Shown one piece after another: positions 39,701-49,861 of a stretch of 64,000 nt of DNA. The first letter of the stretch is position 1. Each line of letters opens with the position of its first letter. A program made the position numbers and the translations under genes. The stretch comes from Trichoplax adhaerens (Eukaryota > Placozoa > Uniplacotomia > Trichoplacea > Trichoplacidae). The notes beneath the pieces are model-generated. The model ran no database searches. It saw only the letters and a list, made by a program, of their open reading frames with translations, and was not told the origin of the DNA. Location: NCBI RefSeq assembly GCF_000150275.1, contig NW_002060944.1, positions 1,497,306-1,561,305 on the forward strand, given 5' to 3'.

Positions 39701-42484
39701 AAGCTGACTCAAATGGCGATTGATTTAGAATTAAAAGTATAAATTAAAACTTTTCACTGCCAGTAACCAATAGACAAAGTGTATGAGTATCCGCAGTTGC
39801 GATATTTGCAGGTATTAGTACTTTTGTTACTTTCCTTGTACTTTCTTAGAACTAGTTTGGTATGGCGTAATTTTAACCTGCACTTTTTTTACGACTAGAG
39901 TTCATATTAAAAGAAAATTCTAATTATTTAAACTTCCTTTTTCGGTAATTATATGGATGAGAATCAAAATAAAATTTAACGGGAAAGAATAAAAAGTTAT
40001 TGGTTGAAAAGCTAGCAAAATTTTCAATTCGAGACGTAAACGACAATATCCAACAGTAAGGATCGATTCTTAAGCTAAATATGTACGTATCTCGAAGCTC
40101 TGCTAGAAAGTCATATTGTGTCAGAATGTTGAAACGTAGCTGTAATTCTTCGAAGACAGTCGAAAAATATGGGATTCTGAGTACTCTATACGTCTCACTG
40201 ACTTTCTCAATTAGATTCGACTGTGTCTAACAGACATTGCAAGTAGCTAGATATGCAGAGAAATAATTTGCATAGAAAAGTACGTTATCACATAGAGCTA
40301 GATTCTATTCCTAAACTTTTATGATAGCGTAACATACTTCCATACATATATTATCTATATCTAACAATTTTTTTCTAAATCAAACTACATTTTGATTGTA
40401 TAAAAGAAATAATTCAATCTAGAAGCGATACACTATGATCGCTCTTTCTCGTTATTAGCAGCTAGCTACCCAGCTATCGTGCAACCGGCTATGCCATATT
40501 ACTGACTACAATAACAAAGACTACTATTTTGGTACGCTATCCTACGCAATTCATTGCTGATTAACCCACAATTTACAAATATCACATATTTACATCGGAG
40601 GGTAAGAAAAAACTACAAGGCAATTAATACTACTTCTACAAGGTATCTTTACCGAGTTGAAGGAGTAGATGGGAGAATAAAAGAAAATTTTTTACTGTAC
40701 GTGAAATTAAGTAATATCCGTTAAATCCTTTCAAATCAGTATTACCTACAGGAAGATTTATCTTTGTGATTTACGGGTGAGTATGAAACAAAATGCCTTA
40801 GAATGAGCTCAGAAGGGAAATTGGACAGAATGTGTTACCGGTTAACATATTAACACGCTTTGCGGATAGGTAATAATATCTTAATAGGTAATTACAGCTA
40901 TTGATAGCCATGTTCAATTGCATATGTACTGAAATTGCCAAATCAAATCTAAGTTAAATCTACCCGTTTACAATCTTAGCGATGAATGCTATCACCTAAC
41001 AAGGTCAACCTATGCCGTAGCTCAATGGAGTTAAATTTTTATGATGCTAAGAAGCCAAAGTTCTGTAAATTACATACACGTATAACACTCTTACCAAGAG
41101 TAAACTTATTTCCGTTGAATCGTTGTCCGGTAATGGAACATCCATAGCAAGGACGACGCAATTTGCCACTATTGTTAATATAACTAAATATTCGAAAGGA
41201 GTATATCTGGAGTCAAGGAAACTTATTTAGAATCATAATGAAATACTAGCTAAAACCACGGCCAATAATGCCCTTTTTAAACTATGCTATTTGATTATTG
41301 CTGATACGAAGAAAGCGAAATAACGTAGCTGTTTATGTAACTTCTACAAGTACCACTACATGTGAAAGACTGAGCATTATGTGATATCTGTAAAAATTTA
41401 ATAATTGAAAATTATCATGGATCTTCGTGCGCTAATAATGATTACGCAATTACTAAGCTAGATAGTTATATATTAACTTATATACCTTATACAGAAACAT
41501 AAAACATGATATTACGTAGTATATTGAGTAAATTACCGTACCTTCTTTAAAAATATTACAGCTAAAGTAAAATTAAATTGGGGTACTAACAAATAAAGTA
41601 TTATTCTACAGTTACAGTAAATGTAGATTATATACATGTACTGTTAGAAGATTTTTTCATATATGAAAATATCGCTTTAAATGCATTCAACTATGAGAGC
41701 ACGGAGCAAGCATCAAATTATATTCCATGTATTGTAATTTTCGATACTAGAAAGATAGCACAGAAACGTAAAGCAGAGAATGATTTGTAACTGATATAGT
41801 ATAACGCGTAATTAATCTTTCGATTTTTATGCGTATTATAGTGCTTGAGTATTACGGCACGCTACACAAGCTATCTAAATGTGTAAATTTCACTACAATG
41901 ATTATATAATTGGGACCAAACAGAGTAATTTACTGAATCAAATTCGTATATTTTCATTAAAATGGAGTATAATCTATTAGTGAAAACTCCTATTGTAACT
42001 ATTATGGTTTTAAATGTTAGAACTAGAGAAAAAGGGATTACCGACAAATCAGGTGAACAAAATCAGTTAAAATTTAATTTATAAACTGTCCTATTAATGG
42101 AGACTTGAAAGCAGATTATAACAGTCACCCGTATTTGGTGTAATTCATGTTAAAATTTTACGTTAATACCATAGGCGAATACTCAACAATAAATCCAAGT
42201 CTATCATCTGCTAAAGAATCATTAACATTAAATGTTAGTCTATAGAAAGGATATGTCCAATCGACCAATTTTTTGGCATATTTTCGAAGTAAATTGTTGG
42301 CCGGCAAACAACATAGCGATTTATCACGATCATATTGCCAAATTCGACGAAAATACGCTCGGATAATTCCTTGCTGTTTATTAGCGTTATTAGCAGCAAT
42401 TTTTTCGTGTACCAGGTGACGCACGGTTTCAGATAAGTTATTCGTCTTTAGTGTTACCGATGAATTAAAACTGCTGCTCGCCAT
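16383..42484 (-). CDS. CACNA1 (Cav2-type): Voltage-gated calcium channel alpha-1 subunit, Cav2 class
   Basis: Pore-forming subunit of a high-voltage-activated plasma-membrane Ca2+ channel. In animals with neurons, Cav2 drives presynaptic secretion. Roughly 40 exons encode four six-segment domains. The filter glutamates are all present: CISLEGWT (I), LSGEDWN (II), STAEGWP (III), STGENWP (IV), i.e. EEEE. Cav2 rather than Cav1 is favoured by the I-II linker ([14 protein letters not shown]), IIS6 ([18 protein letters not shown]) and IIIS5 flank (VNSLKNV). Exons placed exactly at the 5' end: 42484-42183, 41206-41095, 35623-35481, 35250-35156. The start ATG at 42484 opens a 100-codon exon leading to RKYAKK, the usual pre-IS1 motif. 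The stop is at 16383. There is one ambiguous base (N at 35305), inside an intron. Cav3 is excluded because its filter is EEDD. Confidence 0.95.
21776..24830 (-). other. Cav2 domain IV
   Basis: IVS1 ([20 protein letters not shown]) is at about 24828-24665. IVS2 ([19 protein letters not shown]) is near 24560-24452 and IVS3 near 23888-23793. IVS4 ([18 protein letters not shown]) is at about 23632-23524, IVS5 near 23420-23358 and the turret near 23210-23128. The pore exon at about 22215-22057 carries [17 protein letters not shown]. The S6 end continues at about 21887 with [18 protein letters not shown], the conserved segment before the EF-hand-like region. Confidence 0.92.
25018..28850 (-). other. 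Cav2 II-III linker and domain III
   Basis: The short, acidic, Asn/Asp/Glu-rich II-III linker is at about 28845-28635 and 28415-28246, ending in [10 protein letters not shown] before IIIS1. IIIS1 ([19 protein letters not shown]) is near 27775. IIIS2 is near 27545-27500, IIIS3 at about 26940-26819, IIIS4 ([13 protein letters not shown]) at about 26720-26613 and IIIS5 at about 26394-26281. The P loop ends at 25446 and resumes at 25218 across a GC-AG intron. IIIS6 ([18 protein letters not shown]) follows to about 25018. The linker is too short and unlike the vertebrate synprint region. Confidence 0.9.
29062..32825 (-). other. Cav2 I-II linker and domain II
   Basis: Linker exons lie near 32820-32772 ([12 protein letters not shown]) and 32614-32486. 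IIS1 ([18 protein letters not shown]) is near 32346-32186. IIS2-S3 is at about 32046-31931 and IIS4 ([15 protein letters not shown]) at about 30345-30227. IIS5 ([17 protein letters not shown]) is at about 30102-29970. The P loop is at about 29760-29699 and continues in 29610-29471 ([15 protein letters not shown]). IIS6 and the start of the II-III linker are at about 29305-29062. Frames join cleanly across each junction checked. Confidence 0.92.
32917..42484 (-). other. Cav2 N-terminus, domain I and beta-subunit (AID) site
   Basis: The N-terminal exon has [18 protein letters not shown], like the Cav2 N-terminus. IS1 is in 41206-41095 ([19 protein letters not shown]). IS2-S3 is in 35623-35481 and the IS4 voltage sensor ([13 protein letters not shown]) in 35250-35156. 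IS5 is at about 35025-34875. The pore exon at about 33770-33521 carries [20 protein letters not shown]6 lies near 33390-33294. The AID lies near 33040-32917 and reads [12 protein letters not shown], matching the consensus that binds the channel beta subunit. Confidence 0.93.
35624..41094 (-). other. Large Cav2 intron 2 with no nested gene seen
   Basis: This 5.5 kb interval separates the IS1 exon from the IS2-S3 exon. I found no coding exon with family resemblance on either strand. It includes a perfect 10-bp inverted repeat (AATATAACGA / TCGTTATATT, 37254-37282). A 96-codon plus-strand ORF at 37378-37668 is not recognised and is probably chance. As the first long intron it is a plausible place for regulatory elements, but none can be named. 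Confidence 0.7.
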
Positions 42485-43148
42485 ATTAGAGACGATTGAA
42501 GATGATCGTCAAATTGACTAATGAAACATGGATCACTTAATTCAGTGGTAAAAAAATTAGCCAGCCCTCAACTACCAGCTTTTTACTTATTTCAATGTAG
42601 CTATAATTGTTCAAACCACGATTTCTATCTAAATTATTTCAATTTATGATGTTTCGATCGCCAGATGAGTGTTATCGACGATACAGAAGTTAATCGCAAT
42701 ATCTAGGATCAAATTACGAATAGGTCTTGAATGAACAGCATCAACAAAATTACATTTCATCATTTACTATTAGGGTCATTCTTGTTTTGCCACAAATTAC
42801 TGATGCTACTAAAGCCATTATTCTATAATGCCAATCTTGCAAGCCATTGGACTTTTTTCATAGCATTTCCATCTAACTTGATTGACATGAAATACTCTTG
42901 ATGTTATAAGCAGAATCGAATCTTTATATGGTTAAGGTCTCTATATCCTCCTGTTTTTCTTCAATGAAAATTGAAGATGGAATTTTAAATTAAAATGTTC
43001 AAATTGACACCAAGTTAATACTAATGCCGTTGTTCCACCAAGTCAGCAAAGTATAGAATGCGAAAGTTGACGTAAAATGAGAAGCCAGAGAAAGATCGTA
43101 GTATGTCGTCAATGAAGAAGACAAAGTTGATAGATACTAACAGTTAGT
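42485..43148. other. Divergent upstream region of Cav2
   Basis: AT-rich sequence upstream of the Cav2 start codon. It should contain the Cav2 promoter and 5' UTR. I can point to no specific promoter element and no exon. Confidence 0.5.
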
Positions 43149-43572
43149 ATGCCCACGAATGATTATGATAGTAACAAAAATTGTATAAAATCCTCTATTC
43201 TTCCTTCAATTTTTATCGACAGCTTGACAATAGATGATTATAATTACTTATTTGGTCTTGTATTTTTTTTTACTCCTTGCATACTGGTATTGGCAATATT
43301 CCTATAAAAAATTGATCATTGTATACGATACGCTTACGCTGCATATCTTTTATCAATATATTTAACCAAGTATGCTATTGGTTGGTTCATTTTATCTAAT
43401 TTATAAATTATACATGCATAGCACGCTATATAACTGTAAAATTGAATGCATACGTAAGGATATCAAAGCATTGTTTTCAATCTCATTTTTTATTTTATTG
43501 TTGTCGTTATTATCGTTGATTTTAATTTCTATGTTCCTTAGCTTTCACTATGCACATCGATTGGGACAATAA
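43149..43572 (+). CDS. Two short membrane-type ORFs, possibly one small gene
   Basis: I do not recognise a family. The ORF at 43149-43307 (52 residues) has a polar start (MPTNDYDSNKN) and a hydrophobic stretch (YLFGLVFFFTPCILVLAIFL). The ORF at 43372-43572 (66 residues) has a weaker first hydrophobic stretch and a strong second one (FFILLLSLLSLILISMFL), ending in HYAHRLGQ. They are in different frames. A join from G at about 43252 to an AG near 43470 would fuse the first ORF to the second transmembrane segment in frame, but the donor (GTCTTG) is weak. Both ORFs could be chance, because T-rich DNA encodes hydrophobic residues. Confidence 0.22.
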
Positions 43573-44080
43573 AAAGGATCAATTAGTGGAAAGTATCGCC
43601 TGATCTACGTCGAATTCTCAAGCACTAATAATATCATTAAAGGACCTGTATCAAAGTGAGAGGCCGGGAGAAAGAGGGATAGAACTAGACAAACGACTGC
43701 AGACTCCAATTTAGGTATATTGAATCAATGTCTTAATGAAACACCTGTCCTTTAACGAAGTCGATTTTAGTAGGACAAATAAGCAAAACAAATTGAAATT
43801 GAAATGACAATAACAACCTTGGCAACAAAAGAAAATGTTGTCTAGCCTCAAGTCAAATAGTTGATGGAATACCATCCCAAGTATCCCTACAGTCGTGCTA
43901 CGGTGTTTCCAGTTTTGAGAGCACCGTTCTGTACGTTACTGTGCTGTACAGTACTGTACGTACACAAGTACTGTACTGTACTGTACAGTCCTGTATGCCA
44001 AGTTATTGCCAACTACTGTACTGTACTGTACTGTACATCCCAAATTACAGGTTCCTACTGTACTGTACTGTACAGTACAT

Positions 44081-44186
44081 GCGCAGAGCAGTGTTCATTC
44101 AGAAACCATGGCGTCCAAGAGCCAGGAAGAACTTGCAGTAAGATTTCAAGATTTCTTACTGCGGTCCAGCTGTCCCGCAAAGATAT
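44081..44186 (+). repeat. Fold-back repeat body, copy A
   Basis: A 106-bp body from GCGCAGAGCAGTGTTC to CCCGCAAAGATA. It contains a short ORF starting MASKSQEELAVRFQDFLL. Copy C, in reverse orientation, is nearly identical. Confidence 0.85.
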
Positions 44187-44363
44187 GAGTCAAAACTATG
44201 TAAGGGTATTGCACGTCCAGTACACTGTATAGTACTATACTGTACAGTACGTATACAGTACAGTGTACTGTACAGCAGTACTGTATGCCAACTACTGTAC
44301 TGTACTGTACTGTACAGTACAGTACAGTACATCCCAAATTACTGGTTCTTACTGTACAGTACA

Positions 44364-44470
44364 TGCGCAGAGCACTGTTCAGTCGGAAACCCTTGGCGTC
44401 CAAGAGCCAGGAAGAACTTGCACTAAGATTTCAAGATTTCTTACTGCGGTGCAGCTGTCCCGCAAAGATA
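44364..44470 (+). repeat. Fold-back repeat body, copy B
   Basis: Direct copy of the 44081 body with several substitutions. Its ATG has become TTG (LASKSQEELALRFQDFLL), but the frame stays open. A pentamer-rich insertion follows immediately (44471-44568), after which the unit resumes. Confidence 0.85.
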
Positions 44471-44632
44471 TACTGTACTGTACAGTGCATAGACAGTACT
44501 GTACAGTACAGTATATCTACAGTATGTACGGGCATTGTACAGTACTATACACTGTACAGTGTACAGTACGTAAAGATATAAGTCAAAACTATGTAAGGGT
44601 ATCGTACTGTACGTCCAGTACACAGTACAGTG

Positions 44633-44738
44633 TATCTTTGCGGGACAGCTGCACCGCAGTAAGAAATCTTGAAATCTTACTGCAAGTTCTTCCTGGCTCT
44701 TGGACGCCATGGTTTCTGAATAAACACTGCTCTGTGCA
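44633..44738 (-). repeat. Fold-back repeat body, copy C (inverted)
   Basis: Reverse-complement copy of the body. It keeps the ATG and the open frame (MASKSQEELAVRFQDFLL on the minus strand). Paired with copy A or B it would form a stem of about 105 bp. Its outer edge is about 55 bases from the HAP40 start codon. Confidence 0.85.
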
Positions 44739-44793
44739 TAATCCGTAGAAAATACGTTTCTTAACTCTAAATTCCATCTGACTCCTCTCGGAA

Positions 44794-47700
44794 ATGTCGA
44801 TGAGTATCGCTACTGCAGATGAATTCTTAACGCAATACAGAGCTATTTCAGCTAAACTGAAGAAGTAATGCATGTGATAGGCTAAGTTGATTTACAAGAA
44901 TGACGTCCAAAGTTGCTTTCAGTAATTACTTTTCATTAACTGCAACTTATTATGTCACCTATAGGCGTTTCATGAGGAAGCCAAATGTATCTGAGGCAGT
45001 TGAACAATTCAGTGAGTTTACAGTTCATGACTTAACCAATATGTATAAACTATGTTGTACTGGAACTACAAAGTATACATGCGTATTTTACGCGTACAAT
45101 AGAAATTTCGTTGAAAATTTCGACTTTGCTTTAAATGAAGCAAGCTAATGCTTTGTATCGATGCAATAGATGCTCTAGCCAACGATATGAAATTACAGAA
45201 CAGTTACCCTTATGCTGCTCTCTGCTACTTGGCTATTGCTCGGTAAGTATAGGAAGACACTCTTAGACCTATCCGATATATTATCATTACCTTGATGTTT
45301 TTGCTCAAATCCAATTTAAATTTAGTAAAGAGTTTATTTAATAACTTGCAATAGATGTGAATCAATGGCGAATTGTTTTACTGCAGAGGCTGAAGCTTTA
45401 GTCCAGGCGGGTTAGGAGAATATTTGCAAAACTATTTATTTATATACCCTATGACTACGAAAGATTCATTATAAGTGTACTACATTGTAAGAAATTACTA
45501 CTGTACATACTAAATTTCGGTTATAATGTTTATACGTTCGACTAAGAGTAGGTAATACCGTAACTATTAGAAATATCTCTGCGGTTTGCAGTTAAATATA
45601 ATATACTGTTAGCATGGCAGCTTACAAAATAAATTGTCTATCGATACTTCTCAAAGAGATAAAAATGTCGGCATATTGCCATCCAAGAACTTCAACAGTT
45701 TCATTGTTATCTGAATAATATTATGATAAATTACAGTATTTAAAATATAATTGAAACTGCGCGAAAGACGATAGCCTATATGCTATCCATAACATGAATG
45801 CATTATACTCGTACTTTTTCTAGTGAACTACAGTACAACTTACCCAATCTAACAATGGCAATTAAATTTAGCATAGTTGTAGTTGCACTGTTACATATAC
45901 CCTAGACATGTAGAGCGAAATAAGATACTACTTTTGCATACTAGAAATCTTACCATTAGTTTTACGTTTTCTACTTCCTCGATTATCTAAAGCTATATAC
46001 TGTACACTTTCCAATAGCTGCTATTGACTCAAGATCATGTACTCACATTTTGTAATTAATCTGTGCCCTGTCATACTTTAGCCCGAAATTATTTTGAAGC
46101 CGAGATGGAGAATGCTAGAAAACAGTCTCCTACATTTTACGAGAATTGTGCTATGGCAACAAACTGCTATAATACTGCTATAAAGGTATCTTTGCAGTAG
46201 TAATTTTTGCTCTTATACTACTTGCAGCGTGCAAGTATTGTATATGACAACATAATAATAATGCATTATATGTGAATTTGATTAGTCTATATGATAATTT
46301 TAACCGTACAGATTTACTGCAAGAATGACCAAATTGCTTTGGCAGCTTTTTTATGTTTGGAGCTTGGTAAAGGTTTACAGGTGTGACAAAGTCAATTTTA
46401 TGAGCGCTATCGTAAAATAACTCCCAAGAAGGATAATTTCGTTGTCAATATTATACTATATAACAGAAATTGAATAAATCAGTCGAAGCGATTGGTCACT
46501 ATCAGAGAGCGGTTGAATTACAGCATCAAGTGGGTATTGTTTTACTGACCGGATTATAATTACATTACTAGCACAAATGCTCGTATATTTATTCTCAATT
46601 TCACTCGAACATAGAATCCGCTTGATGTTCTTACTTCGATGGACTATATTGCTTCTTGTCATATTGAAACAGGTAAGCGGATAAGTTTGCAGATGTTTTA
46701 AACTTCATAAAACTCTGATTCAGAGAAAAATTTCTCTATCGACTACAGGAGACTTTGACAACGCTTTAACCGTTTTGACTGAAATGTCTTATTTAGCGAA
46801 AGAAAGAGGAGGTACAACATTGTAATCAATTATAATTTTATAATCAAGGCGATAAATTGGAGGATATTGCTACAGTATCCAGCATTAATAACTATACTAT
46901 CATTAAAAGCACATTTTACTCGCGACATTTTACTGTACTTCTAATATCTGATATGTTACTGTAAGTAATATACTAATGTAGTTTAATACTGTTATGCTGT
47001 CAGTAAATGAGTTCATTTTACAATCGCTTATGGTGGTCGTATTTTGTTCTAATAAGTTAATATGTAATGGAAAAGAGTTACATTTCTTTCGGTAAAATTT
47101 CATTCGAATTGTATTTGCCCACATTTTACTTTGACATCGCAATCACATTCTAAACCGCCAGGTAACTTGTTTGACTGATGATGCGACGCAGTGTCACCAA
47201 GGCCCCGATATTATTTAACATACAGTACTCGACTGTGTGTAACGCGCCGCATAGAGGGCTTAGCCGCGATCGCATGCAAATGGAAAACTTTACATTCAGT
47301 GCCCTTATGCTTGCGATGCTGATTTATAAACATCTTAGCATCGTAACTTACCAGTGCTTCTTATTAGGTGGTATATTACTCCTTCCGAGAAATTGAGATT
47401 AAAGCACTTTGGCCTTCATAATTTCTTGAAATTCTAGATTTTTATAAAATAGCAATAGCCTGTGTACTCTAAACCCGTAAATTTTCGTTCGATCATGCTT
47501 TAGTATAATGCAGATATCTCTTTTCATTGTTTTACTGTATACTATCACTGAAGCAGCACAGTAGAATTTTAACTTTGTAAGTAGAATCTCCGAACTGAAT
47601 TCTCTCATATGATTGCCTCCTTCGTGAATTCTGTAATGCACAGTACTCTAGCATACCTTCTTTATCACCACACGATATTTCAGATTTTTATGCTACTAAT

Positions 47701-48754
47701 CAGTACTTATAATATGTTCGTATAGAATAGTCTTAGATCGCATGAGCATTGTCGTCTTTTTCAATATGAACCATCCTTAGATTCATAGGGATGGGAATAG
47801 ATAACTTATTGTAAATGTTTATAGATTACATAATTTAATTCATGACTAAAAGCCATAATTACTACATCTATTCTGATAGGTATCAAGCGTGGTACTGTTT
47901 CTCAAATACCGGGTAAAGAAAACGATGAAATGATAGTATTAAGAGCTTATTAACATTTGCTATCTTATTACCTTGTTGATACTTTTATAACTTAAGAAAA
48001 GATTATATTTTTCAATCATTATCATGTAAAGGTGCGTATAAAGACATCTTGGCCAGATGCGAAGTTTCTAGAGTTCTTATCTTGTTGTTGCTACAGGTAT
48101 GTGCTATATCTATGAACATATTTGGTGTGACAGGTATAATGACAGTTGTGTATTAATGCTACTATAATTTCTCTAGCCCACTCCACAAAGAATTCGGCCT
48201 GAACATGCTAATGTTCTAGAAAGATATTCGTGGGAATCTAGTGATGAGTCCTTACAAGGTATTGCTCCACGTTAACCTGATCTGAAGAGCTTATTCTTAG
48301 TGATCGTAAAAGGATAGCCCAGTCAGCGAATCTAAACATTCAATTTCTTTGATTGTAAACATTATAGTCCCGTATTTAAAAGAGGATTTATTCTTACTAC
48401 TTCAGTCACTGGTGGTATGTAATATATCTGTAACATACATAATATTAAATGCATAGGATGTGATAGACTTTGCTGTATTAGGTGTAAATTGTATAGTTGT
48501 GATTTTTACTCTACCGATAATTTCATATGCGTATATTTTACTTCTAAAGATGGCATACCAAGCTAATGATATTTTGGCTGTCCGAGAACTACAGAAGGAT
48601 CTCAGGTACAAGCATTTCTATATCGGCATTTTTAGGGCCTTTTGTTGATTAACTCTTAATTTCTTACAACTTTAGTGCTTTACTGACTGATGAACAAACG
48701 CATTTACTACACCTAATTATTATGGAAATATCCAATTCTAAATATGATATTTAA
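44794..48754 (+). CDS. F8A1: HAP40 (40-kDa huntingtin-associated protein), 15 exons
   Basis: HAP40 is an alpha-helical TPR-like protein that stabilises huntingtin and, in vertebrates, links it to Rab5 on early endosomes. Exons: 44794-44864, 44965-45011, 45170-45242, 45355-45410, 46082-46185, 46312-46380, 46467-46529, 46615-46672, 46749-46811, 47880-47912, 48032-48096, 48177-48258, 48368-48414, 48550-48605, 48676-48754. Their sum is 966 nt, or 321 residues (human HAP40 has 371). Matches to the family in order: DEFLTQYRAISAKLKK then RFMRKPNVSEAVEQF, PYAALCYLAIARCE, AIGHYQRAVELQ, DFDNALTVLTEMSYLAKERG, DILARCEVSRVLILLLLQP, RPEHANVLERYSWES, EDLFLLLQSLVMA and LLTDEQTHLLHLIIME. The shorter length comes from lacking the long proline-rich insert of mammals. 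All junctions keep phase. A tempting ATG at 44900 lies inside intron 1. Confidence 0.94.
46812..47879 (+). other. HAP40 intron 9, with a locally GC-richer patch
   Basis: A 1.07 kb intron between in-phase exons. Around 47178-47290 the sequence is less AT-rich and has several CpG-containing words (GCGACGCAG, AACGCGCCGC, GCCGCGATCGC), unlike its surroundings. A 72-codon ORF there (47178-47396) has no family resemblance and is not needed for the HAP40 frame. Confidence 0.5.
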
Positions 48755-49440
48755 GCTAAATATCTACCGGTCCAACGGGTACTAATGTTGTAAATGAAGA
48801 AAGATCCTATTTGAAGATTCATGCATTATTTAGTTGATGATTTTTCATCTTCCCTTCTAAATTAGACTAGCGCTGAGAATGATTTCAGGAAACAAGTATG
48901 CTGAAATTGATGTAAATAATAACTTTATATCCTAAGTATATTGATAATATACTACAAATGCTCTCATTGCTTTCGCATTGACATAACCTGAATGTATTAT
49001 ACTACAGACGCATGGATAAATTCATTTCATGTCGATATGCTATATAAAGACAATGAGTTTTGTATAGGTAACAATCCCTAATTAAGATATTGCTATTTTA
49101 ATTTGAATGTGATACATGGATATAGTAAAACTTACTAGCGATAATTGCAATATTCGCAATCGCTTGATTAATAAATTAAATTTGGTAAATGGACGAATAA
49201 AACGAGTGCTATTTTTTTTTTTATTATTATCTAGCATGCATATAGACTACTGTAGTTATTATACAGTATATTATTTGTTTGATACTACAGGACTTTCAGA
49301 ATTACTATTTCCATGCCGATATGACACTGTTAATAATGAATGATATACTGTATAATTATATACAATTGACCTCGAAATGTCTGAACGAGCAAGTAGAAAG
49401 TACCTCAATCCTCAGTACAAGTAAACAAGCAGTAAAATAA
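48755..49440. other. Intergenic downstream of HAP40
   Basis: AT-rich, with no gene recognised. A 75-codon ORF at 49116-49343 crosses a T-tract and looks like chance. Confidence 0.5.
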
Positions 49441-49445
49441 ACATT

Positions 49446-49525
49446 GCTGTACTGTACTGTACAGTACACACCATGACCATGACTTTGTACTGTACTGTAC
49501 AGTACTGTACACTGTGTACAGTATT
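49446..49525. repeat. Palindromic TACTG/CAGTA pentamer array
   Basis: Two head-to-head runs of the pentamer (CTGTACTGTACTGTACAGTA and a second one) lie either side of a CCATGACCATGACTTTG spacer. This is the same motif as in the block upstream of HAP40, without the 106-bp body. Confidence 0.85.
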
Positions 49526-49861
49526 CTATAATACATTACGTCATCCAGTGCGGTACTTAGACTTGACCTGCACTGACTTACTAAAGAAAGAAGACTTCTA
49601 CATGCTGTAGAACTGAGAAAGCTTCGGTTCAAAAGTAAGAAAACAGGTACTATCTACGACCAGAATTGAAAGCTGACAAAATTTAAGAACAGTTCAGTGA
49701 TACAATCATGGATTAGTAACATACCGTAGTACTGTCGTTATTAGGGCCCTATCTTGATGATCCGTTCAATTATAACTGGTTGAAATGAGTAAAGACTATT
49801 TTTAGCCGCAGATAGTGGCCGTAATGCTTGTTGTCATTCGCCGGATGGTGCTAGGCCGTGC

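Larger units (their letters stand above)
43931..44740. repeat. Composite fold-back repeat with palindromic TACTG/TACAG arrays
   Basis: Two direct copies of a unit (about 44007-44228 and 44285-44625) and a partial inverted copy (44633-44738) sit in a matrix of the pentamer TACTG and its complement CAGTA. The pentamer runs meet head-to-head as GTACTGTACAGTAC, so the arrays are self-complementary. Each unit carries the same anchors: TGCCAACTACTG, CATCCCAAATTAC, then a 106-bp body, then AGTCAAAACTATGTAAGGG. The inverted arms give the locus strong fold-back potential. The block ends only about 55 bases before the HAP40 start codon. No transposase is encoded here. Confidence 0.88.

Noticed and set aside
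42158-42182. Read-through end of the Cav2 first ORF (ending MVLT)
   Set aside because: Splicing at 42183 to 41206 keeps the frame into IS1. The read-through text has no match.
43861-44748. Overlapping ORFs on both strands rich in YCTV, LYCTV and STVQY
   Set aside because: They are translations of the TACTG/CAGTA pentamer repeat, whose period lacks stops in several frames.
44900-45148. 82-codon ORF starting at ATG 44900
   Set aside because: It overlaps HAP40 exon 2 in the right frame, but its start lies in intron 1. The exon at 44794-44864 supplies the conserved N-terminus and joins in phase.
47178-47396. 72-codon ORF in HAP40 intron 9 considered as an extra exon
   Set aside because: Exons 9 and 10 join in phase without it, and it has no similarity to HAP40.
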